Positions 27,485 through 37,208 of a DNA stretch of 64,000 bases are shown here, piece by piece. This stretch comes from Mycobacterium heckeshornense (lineage in GTDB: Bacteria > Actinomycetota > Actinomycetes > Mycobacteriales > Mycobacteriaceae). Numbering within the stretch: the stretch's first letter is position 1; each line of letters begins with the position of its first letter. A program made the translations under genes and the position numbers. A model generated the notes under the pieces. It saw only the letters and a list, made by a program, of their open reading frames with translations, did not search any database and was not told the origin of the DNA. The stretch spans positions 3,348,001 through 3,412,000 of the forward strand of contig NZ_AP024237.1 of the NCBI RefSeq assembly GCF_016592155.1. Direction: 5' to 3'.

Positions 27485-28675
27485 TCACCGCTCGGCGCGC
27501 TGATAGGCGGTGACCACCGCAGCCCCGCCCAGCCCGATGTTGTGCTGCAATGCCGCGGTGACGCCTTCGACCTGACGCTTGCCGGCGGTGCCGCGCAGTT
27601 GCCACGTCAGCTCCGAACACTGCGCTAGACCTGTCGCGCCGAGCGGATGTCCCTTGGAGATCAGGCCGCCGGACGGGTTGACCACCCAACGCCCGCCATA
27701 AGTGGTGTCACCGCTGTCGACGAGTTTGTGCGCCTCGCCTTCGCCGCACAACCCGAGCGCCTCGTAGAGCAACAGCTCGTTGGCGGAAAAGCAGTCGTGC
27801 AGCTCGATCACCTGGAAGTCGTCCGGCCCGAGACCAGATTGGTCGTAAACTCGCTGAGCTGCTTGCACATTCATGTCATAGCCGACCAGATTCTTCGCGG
27901 TGCCGTCGAAGGTCGACGCGAAGTCGGTGGTCATCGCTTGGCCGACGATCTCGACCGCCTGAGCGGCCAGCCCGTGCCCGTCGACGAACCGCTCACTGGC
28001 CAGGATCGCGGCAGCCGAACCATCCGACGTCGGCGAACACTGCAGCTTGGTGAGCGGGTCGGAAATCATCCGCGAGGCCAGGATGTCGTCGAGCGTGTAA
28101 GACTCCTGGAATTGCGCATACGGGTTGTTGACCGAGTGCTTGTGATTCTTGTAACCGATCTTGGCGAAATGTTCTGCGGTGCTGCCGTATTGACGCATGT
28201 GCTCGCGGCCGGCGGCGCCGAACATCCACGGCGCGACGGGCATCGCGAACTCGTCGATCTCGGCCATCGCCTTGACATGTTTGGCCATCGGTGATTCCCG
28301 GTCCTGCGCGCCGCCGCCCAGCGAGCCGGGCTGCATCTTCTCGAAACCGAGCGCGATGGTGCAGTCGGCGACGCCGCCGCGGATGGCCTGCGCCGCTAAG
28401 AAAAGCGCCGTGGACCCCGTTGAACAATTGTTGTTGACGTTGACGATCGGGATCCCCGTCATACCCAGCTCGTAAAGCGCCCGCTGCCCTGACGTCGAGT
28501 CACCGGCAACGTAGCCGACGTAGCCCTGCTCGACCTCGCGGTAGTCGATGCCGGCATCGGCCAGCGCGTTGGTCCCCGACTCGCGCGCCATGTCGGGATA
28601 GTCCCAGTTTTCCCGTCGCCCGGGTTTTTCGAATTTCGTCATACCCACGCCGACGACGTAAACCTTGTTTGTCAT
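27485..28675 (-). CDS. ltp1: Thiolase-family lipid-transfer protein (SCPx-type)
   Basis: A 396-residue thiolase-like protein of the sterol carrier X/lipid-transfer group. The catalytic cysteine lies in [12 protein letters not shown] (about residues 80-91), the region [18 protein letters not shown] near 290 and the C-terminal [17 protein letters not shown] (about 335-351) with the conserved His complete the site. Such enzymes cleave beta-ketoacyl-CoA or act in steroid side-chain degradation. It corresponds to Rv2790c; fadE21, next to it in Mtb, is absent. Confidence 0.9.
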   Translation of the reverse strand: MTNKVYVVGVGMTKFEKPGRRENWDYPDMARESGTNALADAGIDYREVEQGYVGYVAGDSTSGQRALYELGMTGIPIVNVNNNCSTGSTALFLAAQAIRGGVADCTIALGFEKMQPGSLGGGAQDRESPMAKHVKAMAEIDEFAMPVAPWMFGAAGREHMRQYGSTAEHFAKIGYKNHKHSVNNPYAQFQESYTLDDILASRMISDPLTKLQCSPTSDGSAAAILASERFVDGHGLAAQAVEIVGQAMTTDFASTFDGTAKNLVGYDMNVQAAQRVYDQSGLGPDDFQVIELHDCFSANELLLYEALGLCGEGEAHKLVDSGDTTYGGRWVVNPSGGLISKGHPLGATGLAQCSELTWQLRGTAGKRQVEGVTAALQHNIGLGGAAVVTAYQRAER

Positions 28676-28697
28676 GGCCCTAGCGTACGGCGGGTGT

Positions 28698-29576
28698 CTA
28701 CAGGTTAGCCGGGCGGAGCACAGCCACTGACTTCGTCCGCGACCGATCGTCGCGCAGCAGCGCGATCACAGCGCCATCGCGGCTGCAGGCCGCGTAGATG
28801 CCCTCGATTCCGGCAGCCGCAAGCGCGCGCCCATGGGCCGCGGCTGCAGCCTCCTGTTCGGTGAGCTCGCGGCGGGGAAACACCAGCAGACACGCCTCAT
28901 CCAGGGTATGGCTCAGCCGCGGCCGCTCGGCCAGCTGGTCCAGCGAAACGGCCCGCTCGATCCCGAAACGGCCGACCCGGGTGCGCCGCAGCGCGGTCAA
29001 GTGTCCGCCGACTCCCAGCGCGTCGCCGAGATCGCGTGCCAGCGCACGGATATAGGTTCCCGACGAGCAGTCGACCTCGACGTCGACGTCGACCAGCTCG
29101 CCGTGGCGGTGGGTGGCCAGCAGCTCGAATCGGTCGACACGCACCGACCTTGGCGCGAGTTCGACCGTCTCGCCTCGCCGCGCAAGCCGGTAGGCCCGCT
29201 GGCCGCCGACCTTGACCGCGCTCACCGCCGACGGCACCTGGTGGATCTCGCCACACAGCCTGCTCATCGCTGCGGCGACCGCTGCGTCGGTCAGATAGCC
29301 AGCTGAAACCTGTTGCAGCAGTTCGCCTTCTGCGTCATCCGTCGACGTAGATTGACCCAGCCGGATCGTCGCGGCATACGACTTCGACGCGCCCGAGAGC
29401 AGGCCCAGGATCTTGGTGGCCCGGTCGATCCCGACTACCAGCACACCGGTGGCCATCGGGTCCAGCGTCCCGGCGTGCCCCACCTTGCGGGTGGCGAAGA
29501 TGCGTCGACACCGCGCCACCACGTCGTGGCTGGTCATTCCCGCCGGTTTGTCGACGATCACTACGCCCGCGTTCAT
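28698..29576 (-). CDS. truB: tRNA pseudouridine(55) synthase
   Basis: TruB makes pseudouridine 55 in the T-arm of tRNAs. The 292-residue protein has [13 protein letters not shown] (residues 7-19), the catalytic aspartate in [12 protein letters not shown] (about 35-46), the RxGY-type YRLARRG and [13 protein letters not shown] motifs, and a C-terminal PUA-like domain. I start at ATG 29576, overlapping the pptT stop by four bases (ATGA), rather than at the upstream start at 29618. Confidence 0.96.
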   Translation of the reverse strand: MNAGVVIVDKPAGMTSHDVVARCRRIFATRKVGHAGTLDPMATGVLVVGIDRATKILGLLSGASKSYAATIRLGQSTSTDDAEGELLQQVSAGYLTDAAVAAAMSRLCGEIHQVPSAVSAVKVGGQRAYRLARRGETVELAPRSVRVDRFELLATHRHGELVDVDVEVDCSSGTYIRALARDLGDALGVGGHLTALRRTRVGRFGIERAVSLDQLAERPRLSHTLDEACLLVFPRRELTEQEAAAAAHGRALAAAGIEGIYAACSRDGAVIALLRDDRSRTKSVAVLRPANL

Positions 29577-30250
29577 AGTACAATTGCCGTGAGCACCAAG
29601 CTCTTTCGCACCACCCATCGTCCCTGCAGCACCGTCAGCGGTGGGCCGGACAGCGCCGCGCCGTCGATGAGGATCTTGGACACGAACGCGCCGCTAGTGC
29701 CCTCGGGATCGACGTCGAACACGACGTGAGCATCCTCGAAACCAAGCCAGCGTCGTGTCAACGGAAACCACGCCTTGTAGGTAGCCTCCTTGGCGCAGAA
29801 CAGGATCCGGTCCCAATGCAAACCGTCGGGCAACCCCGCGATTTCGTGGCGTTCCTCATCGAGGGTGATCGCGTCCAGTACACCGTCCGGCAGCACGTCG
29901 TGCGGCTCGGCGTCGATACCCAGCGAGCGCACCGCGGAGCTGCGGCCCACCACGGCGCCGCGGTAGCCGGTGCAATGGGTGAGGCTGCCCACCACACCAT
30001 CCGGCCAACAGGGTTCGCCCTTCTCGCCCTTCAGGATTGGCGTCGGGGGCAGGCCCAGCTGACCCAGCGCGATGCGGGCACAGTGACGCGCAGTAACGAA
30101 CTCGTTGCGCCGCTTGGGCACTGAGCGCGCGATCAACGTTTTCTCTTCGGGTAGCGGTTCGAGGCCCGGCGGATCGGAATACAGTTCGGCAAACGCCAGG
30201 TGGTCGGCATCGCCGGGCAACAGCGACGACAGCAGCGTCGGCTCCGTCAT
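29573..30250 (-). CDS. pptT: 4'-phosphopantetheinyl transferase PptT
   Basis: PptT moves phosphopantetheine from CoA onto the carrier domains of polyketide synthases, peptide synthetases and mycolate enzymes; it is essential in mycobacteria. The 225-residue Sfp-type protein has the Mg-binding [10 protein letters not shown] segment (about residues 110-119) and the signature [14 protein letters not shown] (about 151-164). It overlaps the phosphoesterase gene and truB by four bases on each side, forming the Rv2795c-pptT-truB unit. Confidence 0.96.
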   Translation of the reverse strand: MTEPTLLSSLLPGDADHLAFAELYSDPPGLEPLPEEKTLIARSVPKRRNEFVTARHCARIALGQLGLPPTPILKGEKGEPCWPDGVVGSLTHCTGYRGAVVGRSSAVRSLGIDAEPHDVLPDGVLDAITLDEERHEIAGLPDGLHWDRILFCAKEATYKAWFPLTRRWLGFEDAHVVFDVDPEGTSGAFVSKILIDGAALSGPPLTVLQGRWVVRKSLVLTAIVL

Positions 30251-31206
30251 CGCCGTTGCCGCAGCCGTTCCCGGAACCGCTCAGCCTGGGCGCGCATCTC
30301 CGGAGTGATCACGAAATGCCCGCCGAACTCGTTGAGATAGCCGGGCGCGTACTGCGGATCCGGCAGCACCTGGCGCAGCCACGCGTATGGCTTGCGGCGC
30401 CGCCACTCCCGTGGGTAACCCACCGATACCTCTTCGAAGCGCACCCCGTCATACCAGGTGGTGCGGGGAATATGCAGATGCCCGTACACCGAACACACGG
30501 CGTTGTAGCGGGTGTGCCAGTCGGCTGTTTCGGTGGTGCCGCACCACAGCGAAAACTCCGGATAGAACAGCGCGTCACAGGGCTCACGCACCAACGGAAA
30601 GTGGTTGACCAGCACGGTGGGTGTCATCCAGTCCAGCTGTTCGAGCCGGGCGCGGGTGGTGGCCAGCCGGTCTCGGCACCACGCCTCACGGGTGGGGTAC
30701 GGCTCCGGTGACAGCAGGAACTCGTCGGTGGCCACCACGTTGCGTTCCCGGGCGATCGCCAACCCTTCGGCTTTGCTGGCGGCCCCCTCCGGCAAGAAGG
30801 TGTAGTCGTAGAGCAAAAACATCGGCACGATGGTGGCCGGGCCGCCGCGCTCGGTCCACACCGGGTACGGATGCTCGGGCGTGACGATGCCCATCTCGTC
30901 GCACATATTGACCAGGTAGTCATAGCGCTCGCGGCCGAAGACCTGCACCGGATCGCGGTTGGTGGTCCACAGTTCGTGGTTGCCGGGCACCCAAATCACC
31001 TTGGCGAAGCGTCGGCGCAGCACATCCAGCGACCAGCGGATCTCGTCGGTGCGTTCCGCGACGTCACCGGCGACGATCAACCAGTCGTCCGGTGACGACG
31101 GGTGCAGCGATTCGGTGACGGGTTTGTTGCCGATGTGGCCAGTGTGCAGATCCGAGACCGCCCACAGTGTCGGCTGGCCGCCGTTCGTCTGCTCCCGCGC
31201 TGCCAC
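30247..31206 (-). CDS. Metallophosphoesterase (Rv2795c-like)
   Basis: A 319-residue calcineurin-like phosphoesterase. It has the metal motifs SDLHTGH (about residues 18-24), VAGDVAER (46-53), VPGNHELW (75-82) and the late VNHFP and GHLH pair, so the two-metal site is complete. It starts the operon with pptT and truB. In Mtb the neighbour PptH can remove phosphopantetheine from carrier proteins and so opposes PptT; this gene is the positional orthologue. Confidence 0.93.
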   Translation of the reverse strand: MAAREQTNGGQPTLWAVSDLHTGHIGNKPVTESLHPSSPDDWLIVAGDVAERTDEIRWSLDVLRRRFAKVIWVPGNHELWTTNRDPVQVFGRERYDYLVNMCDEMGIVTPEHPYPVWTERGGPATIVPMFLLYDYTFLPEGAASKAEGLAIARERNVVATDEFLLSPEPYPTREAWCRDRLATTRARLEQLDWMTPTVLVNHFPLVREPCDALFYPEFSLWCGTTETADWHTRYNAVCSVYGHLHIPRTTWYDGVRFEEVSVGYPREWRRRKPYAWLRQVLPDPQYAPGYLNEFGGHFVITPEMRAQAERFRERLRQRR

Positions 31207-31343
31207 GACTCCCCAGCCTAACGGTCCACCGGCCGCGCCCTCGGCCGCGTCGTACCTAGAACTAGAACAGGTTCTTGTTTCCTCTGTGCCCGCGCCGACC
31301 CGGCTTGTACACTCCCGACAATCAGGCCGAGTCAGGGGGTGTG

Positions 31344-31925
31344 ATGCTCACCAAGCTGCGTCTGCTCGCGGCGCTGGGTGCGCTGTCCAGCGCCGCGGTC
31401 TTGGTGTGGCAGAGCGCGCCGCCGGCGGTGACCGGCAGCGGCCGCGTCGAATTGCGGTCCACCGCGGCGCCGATGGAGCCGGCCACCACGATGAAGAGCC
31501 CGATCATCGCGACCGTCAACCCCCGACCGTTCGACCCGTGCGAAGACATCCCGTTCGACGTGGTGCAGCGGCTCGGGCTGAGCTTTACCCCGCCCGAGCA
31601 CGAAGAGGGGCTGCGCTGCCACTACGACGCGGGCAACTACCAGCTGGCGGTCGAGCCGATCATCTGGCGCGGTTACGCCGAGTCGTTGCCGCCGGACGCG
31701 GTTGAAACCACTGTCAACGGCCACCGCGCCGCCCAGTACTGGGTGCTGAAGCCGACGTGGCGCAACAGCTATTGGTACGTCTCCTGCATGGTCACGTTCA
31801 AGACCAGCTACGGGGTGATCCAGCAGTCGCTGTTTTATTCGACGGTGTATTCGGTGCCGGACGTCGACTGCCCGTCCACCAACCTGCAGCGGGCACAAGA
31901 ACTCTCGCCGTACTACGTCTTTTAA
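31344..31925 (+). CDS. DUF3558-like exported protein (Rv2799-like)
   Basis: A 193-residue exported protein. The N-terminus (LTKLRLLAALGALSSAAVLVW) is a signal peptide or membrane anchor without a lipobox cysteine. The mature part has PRPFDPCEDIPFDVVQRLG, a GLRCHYD cysteine and two later cysteines, the four-cysteine layout of DUF3558 proteins. GTG 31341 directly before the ATG is an alternative start; the purine run TCAGGGGG precedes both. Divergent from the phosphoesterase operon. Function unknown. Confidence 0.8.
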   Translation: MLTKLRLLAALGALSSAAVLVWQSAPPAVTGSGRVELRSTAAPMEPATTMKSPIIATVNPRPFDPCEDIPFDVVQRLGLSFTPPEHEEGLRCHYDAGNYQLAVEPIIWRGYAESLPPDAVETTVNGHRAAQYWVLKPTWRNSYWYVSCMVTFKTSYGVIQQSLFYSTVYSVPDVDCPSTNLQRAQELSPYYVF

Positions 31926-31989
31926 GGTCTTTTAAGCCCGCTTCCGGGCCTGCGGTGGGATCCGGCGGGTAGCCGGATAACCTGACGCG

Positions 31990-33639
31990 ATGAGCACCAC
32001 CTTCACCGACCGCGCCGGCGGGTCGCTGCGCGTGTGGTTAAACCGGTTCGGCGGCCAGGCGCTGGGCCGGCTGTTACGCCTGCCCGAAGCCACGACACGG
32101 TACACGGTCACCCCGGTTCGCATCCCGATGCGCGACGGGGTCGACCTGCGTGCCGACCACTATGCACCGGCCGGACCGCCCGCCGGCACCCTGCTGGTGC
32201 GCGGACCCTACGGCCGCGGGTTCCCGTTCGCGCTGGTATACGGGGCGTTGTACGCCGCCCGCGGCTACCACGTGGTGGTGCAGAGCGTGCGCGGAACGTT
32301 CGGCTCGGGCGGTGTGTTCGAGCCGATGATCCACGAGGCCGCCGACGGCGCCGACACGGTCGCGTGGCTGCGTCACCAGCCGTGGTTCACCGGTCGATTC
32401 GCCACGATCGGTTTGTCGTATCTGGGCTTCACCCAGTGGGCGCTGTTGCAGGATCCGCCGCCCGAACTGGCCGCGGCGGTGATCACCGCGGGCCCGCACG
32501 ATTTCAGCGCCTCTACCTGGGGCACCGGGTCGTTTGCACTCGCCGACTTTCTGGGCTGGAGCGATCTGGTCGCCCACCAGGAGGCGCACGGGTTAGCCTG
32601 GTCCGGCGCCCGCCAGCTGCTGGCCCGCCGATTGGTGACCCGCGCGACCGACGGGTTGCCGATGGGCGAGGCGGGCCGCACGCTGCTCGGCACGGGGGCA
32701 CCATGGTACGAGTCGTGGCTCGAACACCCCGACCCCGAGGACCCGTTCTGGGAGCCGCTGCGGTGTCCGGCCGCGTTGGACCGCGTGCAGGTTCCGGTGC
32801 TGCTGTTCGGCGGCTGGCAGGACATCTTCATCGGCCAAACGCTGGAGCAGTACCGCCACCTGCACCGGCGGGGCGTCGACGTGGCACTGACGGTCGGCCC
32901 CTGGACCCACGCCCAGCTGCTCCGCAACGGGCTGGGCACCATCACCCGCGAATCGCTGGGCTGGCTGGACTGTCACCTGCGCGGCGTGGATGCACCGCCG
33001 CGGCCCGGCAGAGTCCGGGTCTTCGTCACCGGGCAAGGCTGGCTCAACCTGCCCGACTGGCCGCCGAGCACCACCGAACACGTGCTGTACCTGCTGCCCG
33101 GCGGCGGCCTGGACAGCACACCGCCGACGCCGACGGCGCCGCCGGCGTCGTTCCGTTACGACCCCGCCGACCCCACTCCCACCGTCGGCGGTCGGCTGCT
33201 GTCGCCGCAGGGCGGTTACCGCAACGACGAGTCGCTGGCCCGACGCGACGACGTGCTGTGCTTCACCGGGGCCACGCTGACCGAGGACGTGTGCGTGCAC
33301 GGCAATCCGGTCGTCGAGCTGACGCACAGCTCGGACAATCCCCACGTCGACCTGTTCGTCCGGGTCAGCGAGGTCGATGCCCGAGCCCGGTCGGTCAACG
33401 TCACCGACGGCTACCGGCGGCTGACCGACGCAGCGGATACGGTCCGGATCGAGCTCGACGCCATCGCGCACCGATTCCGCGCGGGCTCACGCATTCGCGT
33501 GCTGGTGGCCGGCGGGTGTCATCCCCGCTTCGCGCGCAACCTCGGAACCGGCGAGCCGCCGGTGTCGGGCCGAGAGCTGAAGCCCGCCACCCACTCGGTG
33601 CACTTCGGCGCTTCCCGTCTGGTGCTACCGGTCGCCTAG
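31990..33639 (+). CDS. CocE/NonD-family alpha/beta hydrolase (Rv2800-like)
   Basis: A 549-residue X-Pro dipeptidyl-peptidase/cocaine-esterase-like hydrolase. The N-terminal catalytic domain has VRGPYGRGFPF near residues 66-76, the nucleophile in TIGLSYLGFTQW (about 139-150) and the C-terminal acid/His region (LLFGGWQDIFIGQT and PWTHAQLL). A C-terminal jelly-roll PepX_C domain (about 400-545) follows. Its TAG stop lies within the CTAG that borders an IS1182-like insertion; the coding sequence is complete because the target duplication keeps the stop. Substrate unknown. Confidence 0.9.
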   Translation: MSTTFTDRAGGSLRVWLNRFGGQALGRLLRLPEATTRYTVTPVRIPMRDGVDLRADHYAPAGPPAGTLLVRGPYGRGFPFALVYGALYAARGYHVVVQSVRGTFGSGGVFEPMIHEAADGADTVAWLRHQPWFTGRFATIGLSYLGFTQWALLQDPPPELAAAVITAGPHDFSASTWGTGSFALADFLGWSDLVAHQEAHGLAWSGARQLLARRLVTRATDGLPMGEAGRTLLGTGAPWYESWLEHPDPEDPFWEPLRCPAALDRVQVPVLLFGGWQDIFIGQTLEQYRHLHRRGVDVALTVGPWTHAQLLRNGLGTITRESLGWLDCHLRGVDAPPRPGRVRVFVTGQGWLNLPDWPPSTTEHVLYLLPGGGLDSTPPTPTAPPASFRYDPADPTPTVGGRLLSPQGGYRNDESLARRDDVLCFTGATLTEDVCVHGNPVVELTHSSDNPHVDLFVRVSEVDARARSVNVTDGYRRLTDAADTVRIELDAIAHRFRAGSRIRVLVAGGCHPRFARNLGTGEPPVSGRELKPATHSVHFGASRLVLPVA

Positions 33640-35533
33640 GACGGCGCTGATGTAGTGACCCCCGTGGGGCGGGGATTTGGCGGTATCGAGATTTCGACGG
33701 CTGTGATGGCTTTCGCTGGCTGATCTGATCGGGGTAGCCGTGTGGCCGGGTGGCCCGGTGGTCCCGGATCAGGCGATGGCCCAACCCCCGGCGTGTGGGT
33801 GCAAGCCCAAGGTGGCCAACCGGGCGAGGTTGATCGCTCCTGCTCGGGCCAGGATGTCGGTCAGGATGCGTTTTTGGCCGCGGCACCGCGCCTTGCGACC
33901 ACCCCAGGGGCGGCGGGTGAAGTGACTGATCTTGCGTTCCACGACCGGCCGATACGTTCGGTAATCGGCCTGCCAGGCCGGATCGCGTTGGCGGGCCTTG
34001 GCGTGCTGCAGGGCGGCTTCATGGGCATGGATGGTGATCACCCGCCCGCGACGGGCTTTGGTGCACTCCGCCTGCAGTGGGCAGGACCCACAGAACGAAC
34101 CGAAGCGAGCGACCTGCTGACGTCGGCCGGTGCTGATCGCCACGGTGTGCTCGGCCGGGCAGGTCACGGTGCCGGCGGCCAGGTCGATACCGAACCGGTC
34201 TTTGGAATAGCCGTTGGCGTTGCGCACCGGGGGCACCTTGGCGCGCATGTCATGACCCCGCCCGGTCTGCTCATCCAGGGTGGCCCCATCGGCGTAAGCC
34301 GAATCGCCATACACCTCAAAGACGTTCGGCTCCGACTCGTTGTGCACATGCTCGCCGTGATCGGTGATCGTTTCATCGGCATCGGCATCGGCATCGGTGG
34401 CGGCATCGGTGCTGCTGTCGGTGTCGGGGGCGGTGGCGGGTGCAGCACTTCTGATGTCGGTGGCGGGGTTGCCCAACAGCTCATCGATGACCTCACGGTC
34501 GGCGGCGTTGGCCGCGGTGATGGCCACCCCGGTGATCAGCTCGTCGTCGGGGTCGATACCCAGATGGGACTTGTAGCCATCGAAGGTCCGCGCCCGCGAC
34601 TTATGCCCATGGCGGGCTTCGGTATCGACGGTGGAGATCATCCGGTCTTTGGCCACTCGCCGGGCAATGCGGAAGATTCCGTCGTCGCCGGCTTCGACGT
34701 CTTGGCCGGCCACCAGCGCCAACAACTCGACCGCCTCACTGAGTGCCCCATCGAGCTTGCGGCCGTCGAGGGCCTCCAGTGCGGCGTTGGCGTCGCGCAC
34801 CAGCGCATCGACCAAGGCTTCACGCGCTTTGGGGTCATCCCAGTCACACGGTGGTTTGCCCAGGCTGGCGTAGTCATCGTCGCGGGTCAGCACGGTGCGC
34901 ACCGCACCGGCCACTTCCGGATCGGCCCGATCAGCCACGGTCAGCAGTTTGCGGATCGCGGCCCGCAGCTGGATCACCGTGTCCTGGGTGGCCACCGCAT
35001 CCAACAGCGGCGTCGAATCCAGCACCCGGCGTCGTCCCCGCAACAACCCCGCCGCTCGCGCGGTGGTGTTCACGTCCTCGAACAACCGCCGTGGCCGATC
35101 CGATGCGCGTAGCCGGTTGCGCATGCCGACCAGCACCGTGGGATGAAAAGCCTCGGCGTCCACCGTCAACCCGGCGGCCGCTTTCCAGCGCAGATCAAAG
35201 GCCAACCGGTCACACGCCTCCCGATCCGACAATCCCTCATAGGCCTGCAGCAGCATCACTGTGGCCATCACCCGCGCCGGCACCGTCGGTCGACCCAGCG
35301 CCGAGCGCTTGAACAGATCAGCGAAATAGTCATCGTCAAACAGTGCACCGCCGTGCTCGGCCAACAGCCGGTAAATACTGCCCGCCGGCAGCTGATCACC
35401 CACCAGCAGCATCACGTCATCGAACCGGCCCTGCCGATCCTCCCGTCCCAAAGCCACACATCAGATCCTCGTCGACCACCTACGCGAAATCCGCTCAGGC
35501 ACGCCGAAAGTCAGCGACTAAAACAGCACCGCC
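33640..35533. mobile_element. IS1182-like insertion sequence (1894 bp)
   Basis: One transposase gene lies between imperfect inverted ends. From 33640 inward the left end reads GACGGCGCTGATGTAGT, and from 35533 inward the right end reads GGCGGTGCTGTTTTAGT (12 of 17 identical). CTAG is found on both sides (33636-33639 and 35534-35537), a palindromic 4-bp target duplication. The left CTAG contains the stop codon of the hydrolase gene. The end bases are my best fit by eye. Confidence 0.8.
33769..35457 (-). CDS. IS1182-family transposase
   Basis: A 562-residue transposase. The DUF772 N-terminal part (about residues 40-130, with GRPTVPARVMATVMLLQAYEGLSDREA) is followed by a DDE catalytic core: D in VLDSTPLLD (about 146), D in FEVYGDSAYAD (about 382), and E in the late RPVVERKISHF (about 517), with a CGSCPLQAEC pair between. 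An acidic repeat (TDAATDADADADE, about residues 350-362), encoded by tandem TCGGCA hexamers on the plus strand, interrupts the core. The frame is intact, so the element may be active. Confidence 0.92.
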   Translation of the reverse strand: MALGREDRQGRFDDVMLLVGDQLPAGSIYRLLAEHGGALFDDDYFADLFKRSALGRPTVPARVMATVMLLQAYEGLSDREACDRLAFDLRWKAAAGLTVDAEAFHPTVLVGMRNRLRASDRPRRLFEDVNTTARAAGLLRGRRRVLDSTPLLDAVATQDTVIQLRAAIRKLLTVADRADPEVAGAVRTVLTRDDDYASLGKPPCDWDDPKAREALVDALVRDANAALEALDGRKLDGALSEAVELLALVAGQDVEAGDDGIFRIARRVAKDRMISTVDTEARHGHKSRARTFDGYKSHLGIDPDDELITGVAITAANAADREVIDELLGNPATDIRSAAPATAPDTDSSTDAATDADADADETITDHGEHVHNESEPNVFEVYGDSAYADGATLDEQTGRGHDMRAKVPPVRNANGYSKDRFGIDLAAGTVTCPAEHTVAISTGRRQQVARFGSFCGSCPLQAECTKARRGRVITIHAHEAALQHAKARQRDPAWQADYRTYRPVVERKISHFTRRPWGGRKARCRGQKRILTDILARAGAINLARLATLGLHPHAGGWAIA

Positions 35534-35557
35534 CTAGCCGACGCCGTTAACAGCCCG

Positions 35558-36118
35558 TCAGCCGACGGCGTCACGGACCCGGGCCGCGATCCGGCCCAGC
35601 GTGGCGTCGTCGTGCACCGGAGTGGCCAGGTTCGGCGTCATCGGCAGCTGCACCCAGCTGCTGCAGCCGGCGTACCCGGGCGTGCGCGCCAGCCGCACCG
35701 GCTCGGCCAACGGCGTGGCCGAGACCACCAGCACCGTCAGTCGGTGCTTGGGCCGGAAATCGAGCCGATCCGCGCGCACCGAGTCGGCCGTCCAGATATG
35801 CAGATCCGCGATGGCATCGATGTTCTCCGGACGGCTAACCTGCAGCGCTGCAACGACTTTCGCTGCGGCACGCACGACAATGTGGTTGTCGGTGCTGTCC
35901 GCGGCCGCCGGCAACAGCAGATCGTGATGTTCGGGCCGGACCCGTTGGGCGTGGCTGTGCGCCACGGTCGGAAACAGCAGGAACTGCTCGGCTGCCACGT
36001 CGAATCGCTTTTCGTGAATGCCGCCCTTGCGCAGCAGCACGGTCTGGCGCCCGTCGAGCAGCGCGCGCACAACAGCGCCCCACTCCTTGAGCGCGGGCAC
36101 CGTCGCGGTGTGGGTCAC
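35558..36118 (-). CDS. DUF1802-family protein
   Basis: A 186-residue protein matching DUF1802: it opens with VPALKEWGAVVRALLDGRQTVLLRKGG and continues with EQFLLFPTVAHSH (about residues 45-57), typical of this family. The GTG start at 36118 overlaps the stop of the upstream DUF2277 gene (GTGA). No catalytic role is known; a nuclease-like or Nudix-like fold has been suggested for relatives, but I do not assign one. It begins the conserved block after the IS element. Confidence 0.8.
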   Translation of the reverse strand: MTHTATVPALKEWGAVVRALLDGRQTVLLRKGGIHEKRFDVAAEQFLLFPTVAHSHAQRVRPEHHDLLLPAAADSTDNHIVVRAAAKVVAALQVSRPENIDAIADLHIWTADSVRADRLDFRPKHRLTVLVVSATPLAEPVRLARTPGYAGCSSWVQLPMTPNLATPVHDDATLGRIAARVRDAVG

Positions 36119-36378
36119 CGGGCCATCCGGGCTGCGATTTCCGGCCGGCGCAGCGGCGGGATGGATTTGGGGGGTTGGCGGCGCGCTGGCAGGGCCTCCA
36201 GCAGGCGCGTCGTCACCGCCGCGACCTCGGCGACCGCCGCCTCGAAAGCCTCGGCGCCGGCCGGCGACGGGTGGGTGATGCCGCTGACCTTGCGCACATA
36301 TTGGCGTGCGGCGGCGGCGATCTCTTCGGCGGTGGCGGCGGGCACCAGTCCGCGCAGCTCGGTGATATTGCGGCACAT
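36115..36378 (-). CDS. DUF2277-family small protein
   Basis: The 87-residue product starts MCRNITELRGL and carries ATAEEIAAAARQYVRKVSG, the DUF2277 signature, with a short basic tail. Length is normal for the family. It overlaps the DUF1802 gene by four bases, so the two are co-translated. Divergent from echA16 with a 55-bp gap. Function unknown. Confidence 0.85.
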   Translation of the reverse strand: MCRNITELRGLVPAATAEEIAAAARQYVRKVSGITHPSPAGAEAFEAAVAEVAAVTTRLLEALPARRQPPKSIPPLRRPEIAARMAR

Positions 36379-36433
36379 GGCTCAACGATAGGTGCGCCCG
36401 CGGCGCCCTGGGGCGGCTGGCTACGGTGAGGTG

Positions 36434-37189
36434 ATGAGCGAGAATACCTTGCTGGTTGACACCGACGGGCGGATCCGCACCCTGACCCTCAACCGGCCGG
36501 CGTCGCGCAACGCCCTTTCGGCGGCGCTGCGGGACCGCCTGTTCGCGGCCCTGGCGCGGGCCGATGCCGACGACGACGTCGACGTGGTGATCCTCACCGG
36601 TGCCGACCCCGTGTTTTGTGCGGGGCTTGATCTCAAAGAACTGGGCGGGCAGTCGGCACTGCCCGACATCTCCCCGCGCTGGCCTGCGATGACGAAGCCG
36701 GTGATCGGCGCGATCAACGGTGCTGCCGTAACCGGCGGCCTGGAGTTGGCGCTGTACTGCGACATCCTGATCGCCTCCGAGCGCGCGCGATTCGCCGACA
36801 CCCATGCGCGCGTGGGTCTGCTTCCGACATGGGGCCTTAGCGTGCGACTGCCGCAAAAAGTGGGGATCGGTCTTGCCCGTCGGATGAGCCTCACCGGCGA
36901 CTATCTGTCCGCCGACGACGCGCTGCGGGCCGGGCTGGTTACCGAAGTGGTGCCGCACGAGCGACTGCTGCCCGCCGCCCGTGAGGTTGCGGCATCGATT
37001 GTCGGCAACAACCAGCGCGCCGTGCGCGCGCTGCTGGCGTCCTATCACCGCATCGACGACTCGCAGACCAGCGCGGGACTATGGCTGGAAGCCGCGGCGG
37101 CCCGGCAGTGGATGAGCACCGCAACGGGCGAGGACATCGCCAGCAACCGTGAAGCGGTGCTGCGGCGCGGACGCGCGCAGGTGCGCTGA
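36434..37189 (+). CDS. echA16: Enoyl-CoA hydratase/isomerase family protein
   Basis: A 251-residue crotonase-fold protein. The oxyanion-hole segments are FCAGLDLKEL (about residues 61-70) and INGAAVTGGLELALYCD (about 95-111), and the catalytic-loop region is FADTHARVGLLPTWGLS (about 118-134). It hydrates or isomerises enoyl-CoA in fatty-acid breakdown. Order and length fit Rv2831. ATG 36434 is chosen; GTG one codon before is equally placed. Confidence 0.88.
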   Translation: MSENTLLVDTDGRIRTLTLNRPASRNALSAALRDRLFAALARADADDDVDVVILTGADPVFCAGLDLKELGGQSALPDISPRWPAMTKPVIGAINGAAVTGGLELALYCDILIASERARFADTHARVGLLPTWGLSVRLPQKVGIGLARRMSLTGDYLSADDALRAGLVTEVVPHERLLPAAREVAASIVGNNQRAVRALLASYHRIDDSQTSAGLWLEAAAARQWMSTATGEDIASNREAVLRRGRAQVR

Positions 37190-37208
37190 CCCCAACGCCG
37201 CAGTGCGG

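Noticed and set aside
33742..35112. A 456-codon plus-strand frame inside the IS element
   Set aside because: Antisense shadow of the transposase with repetitive Gly/Val sequence and no family features.
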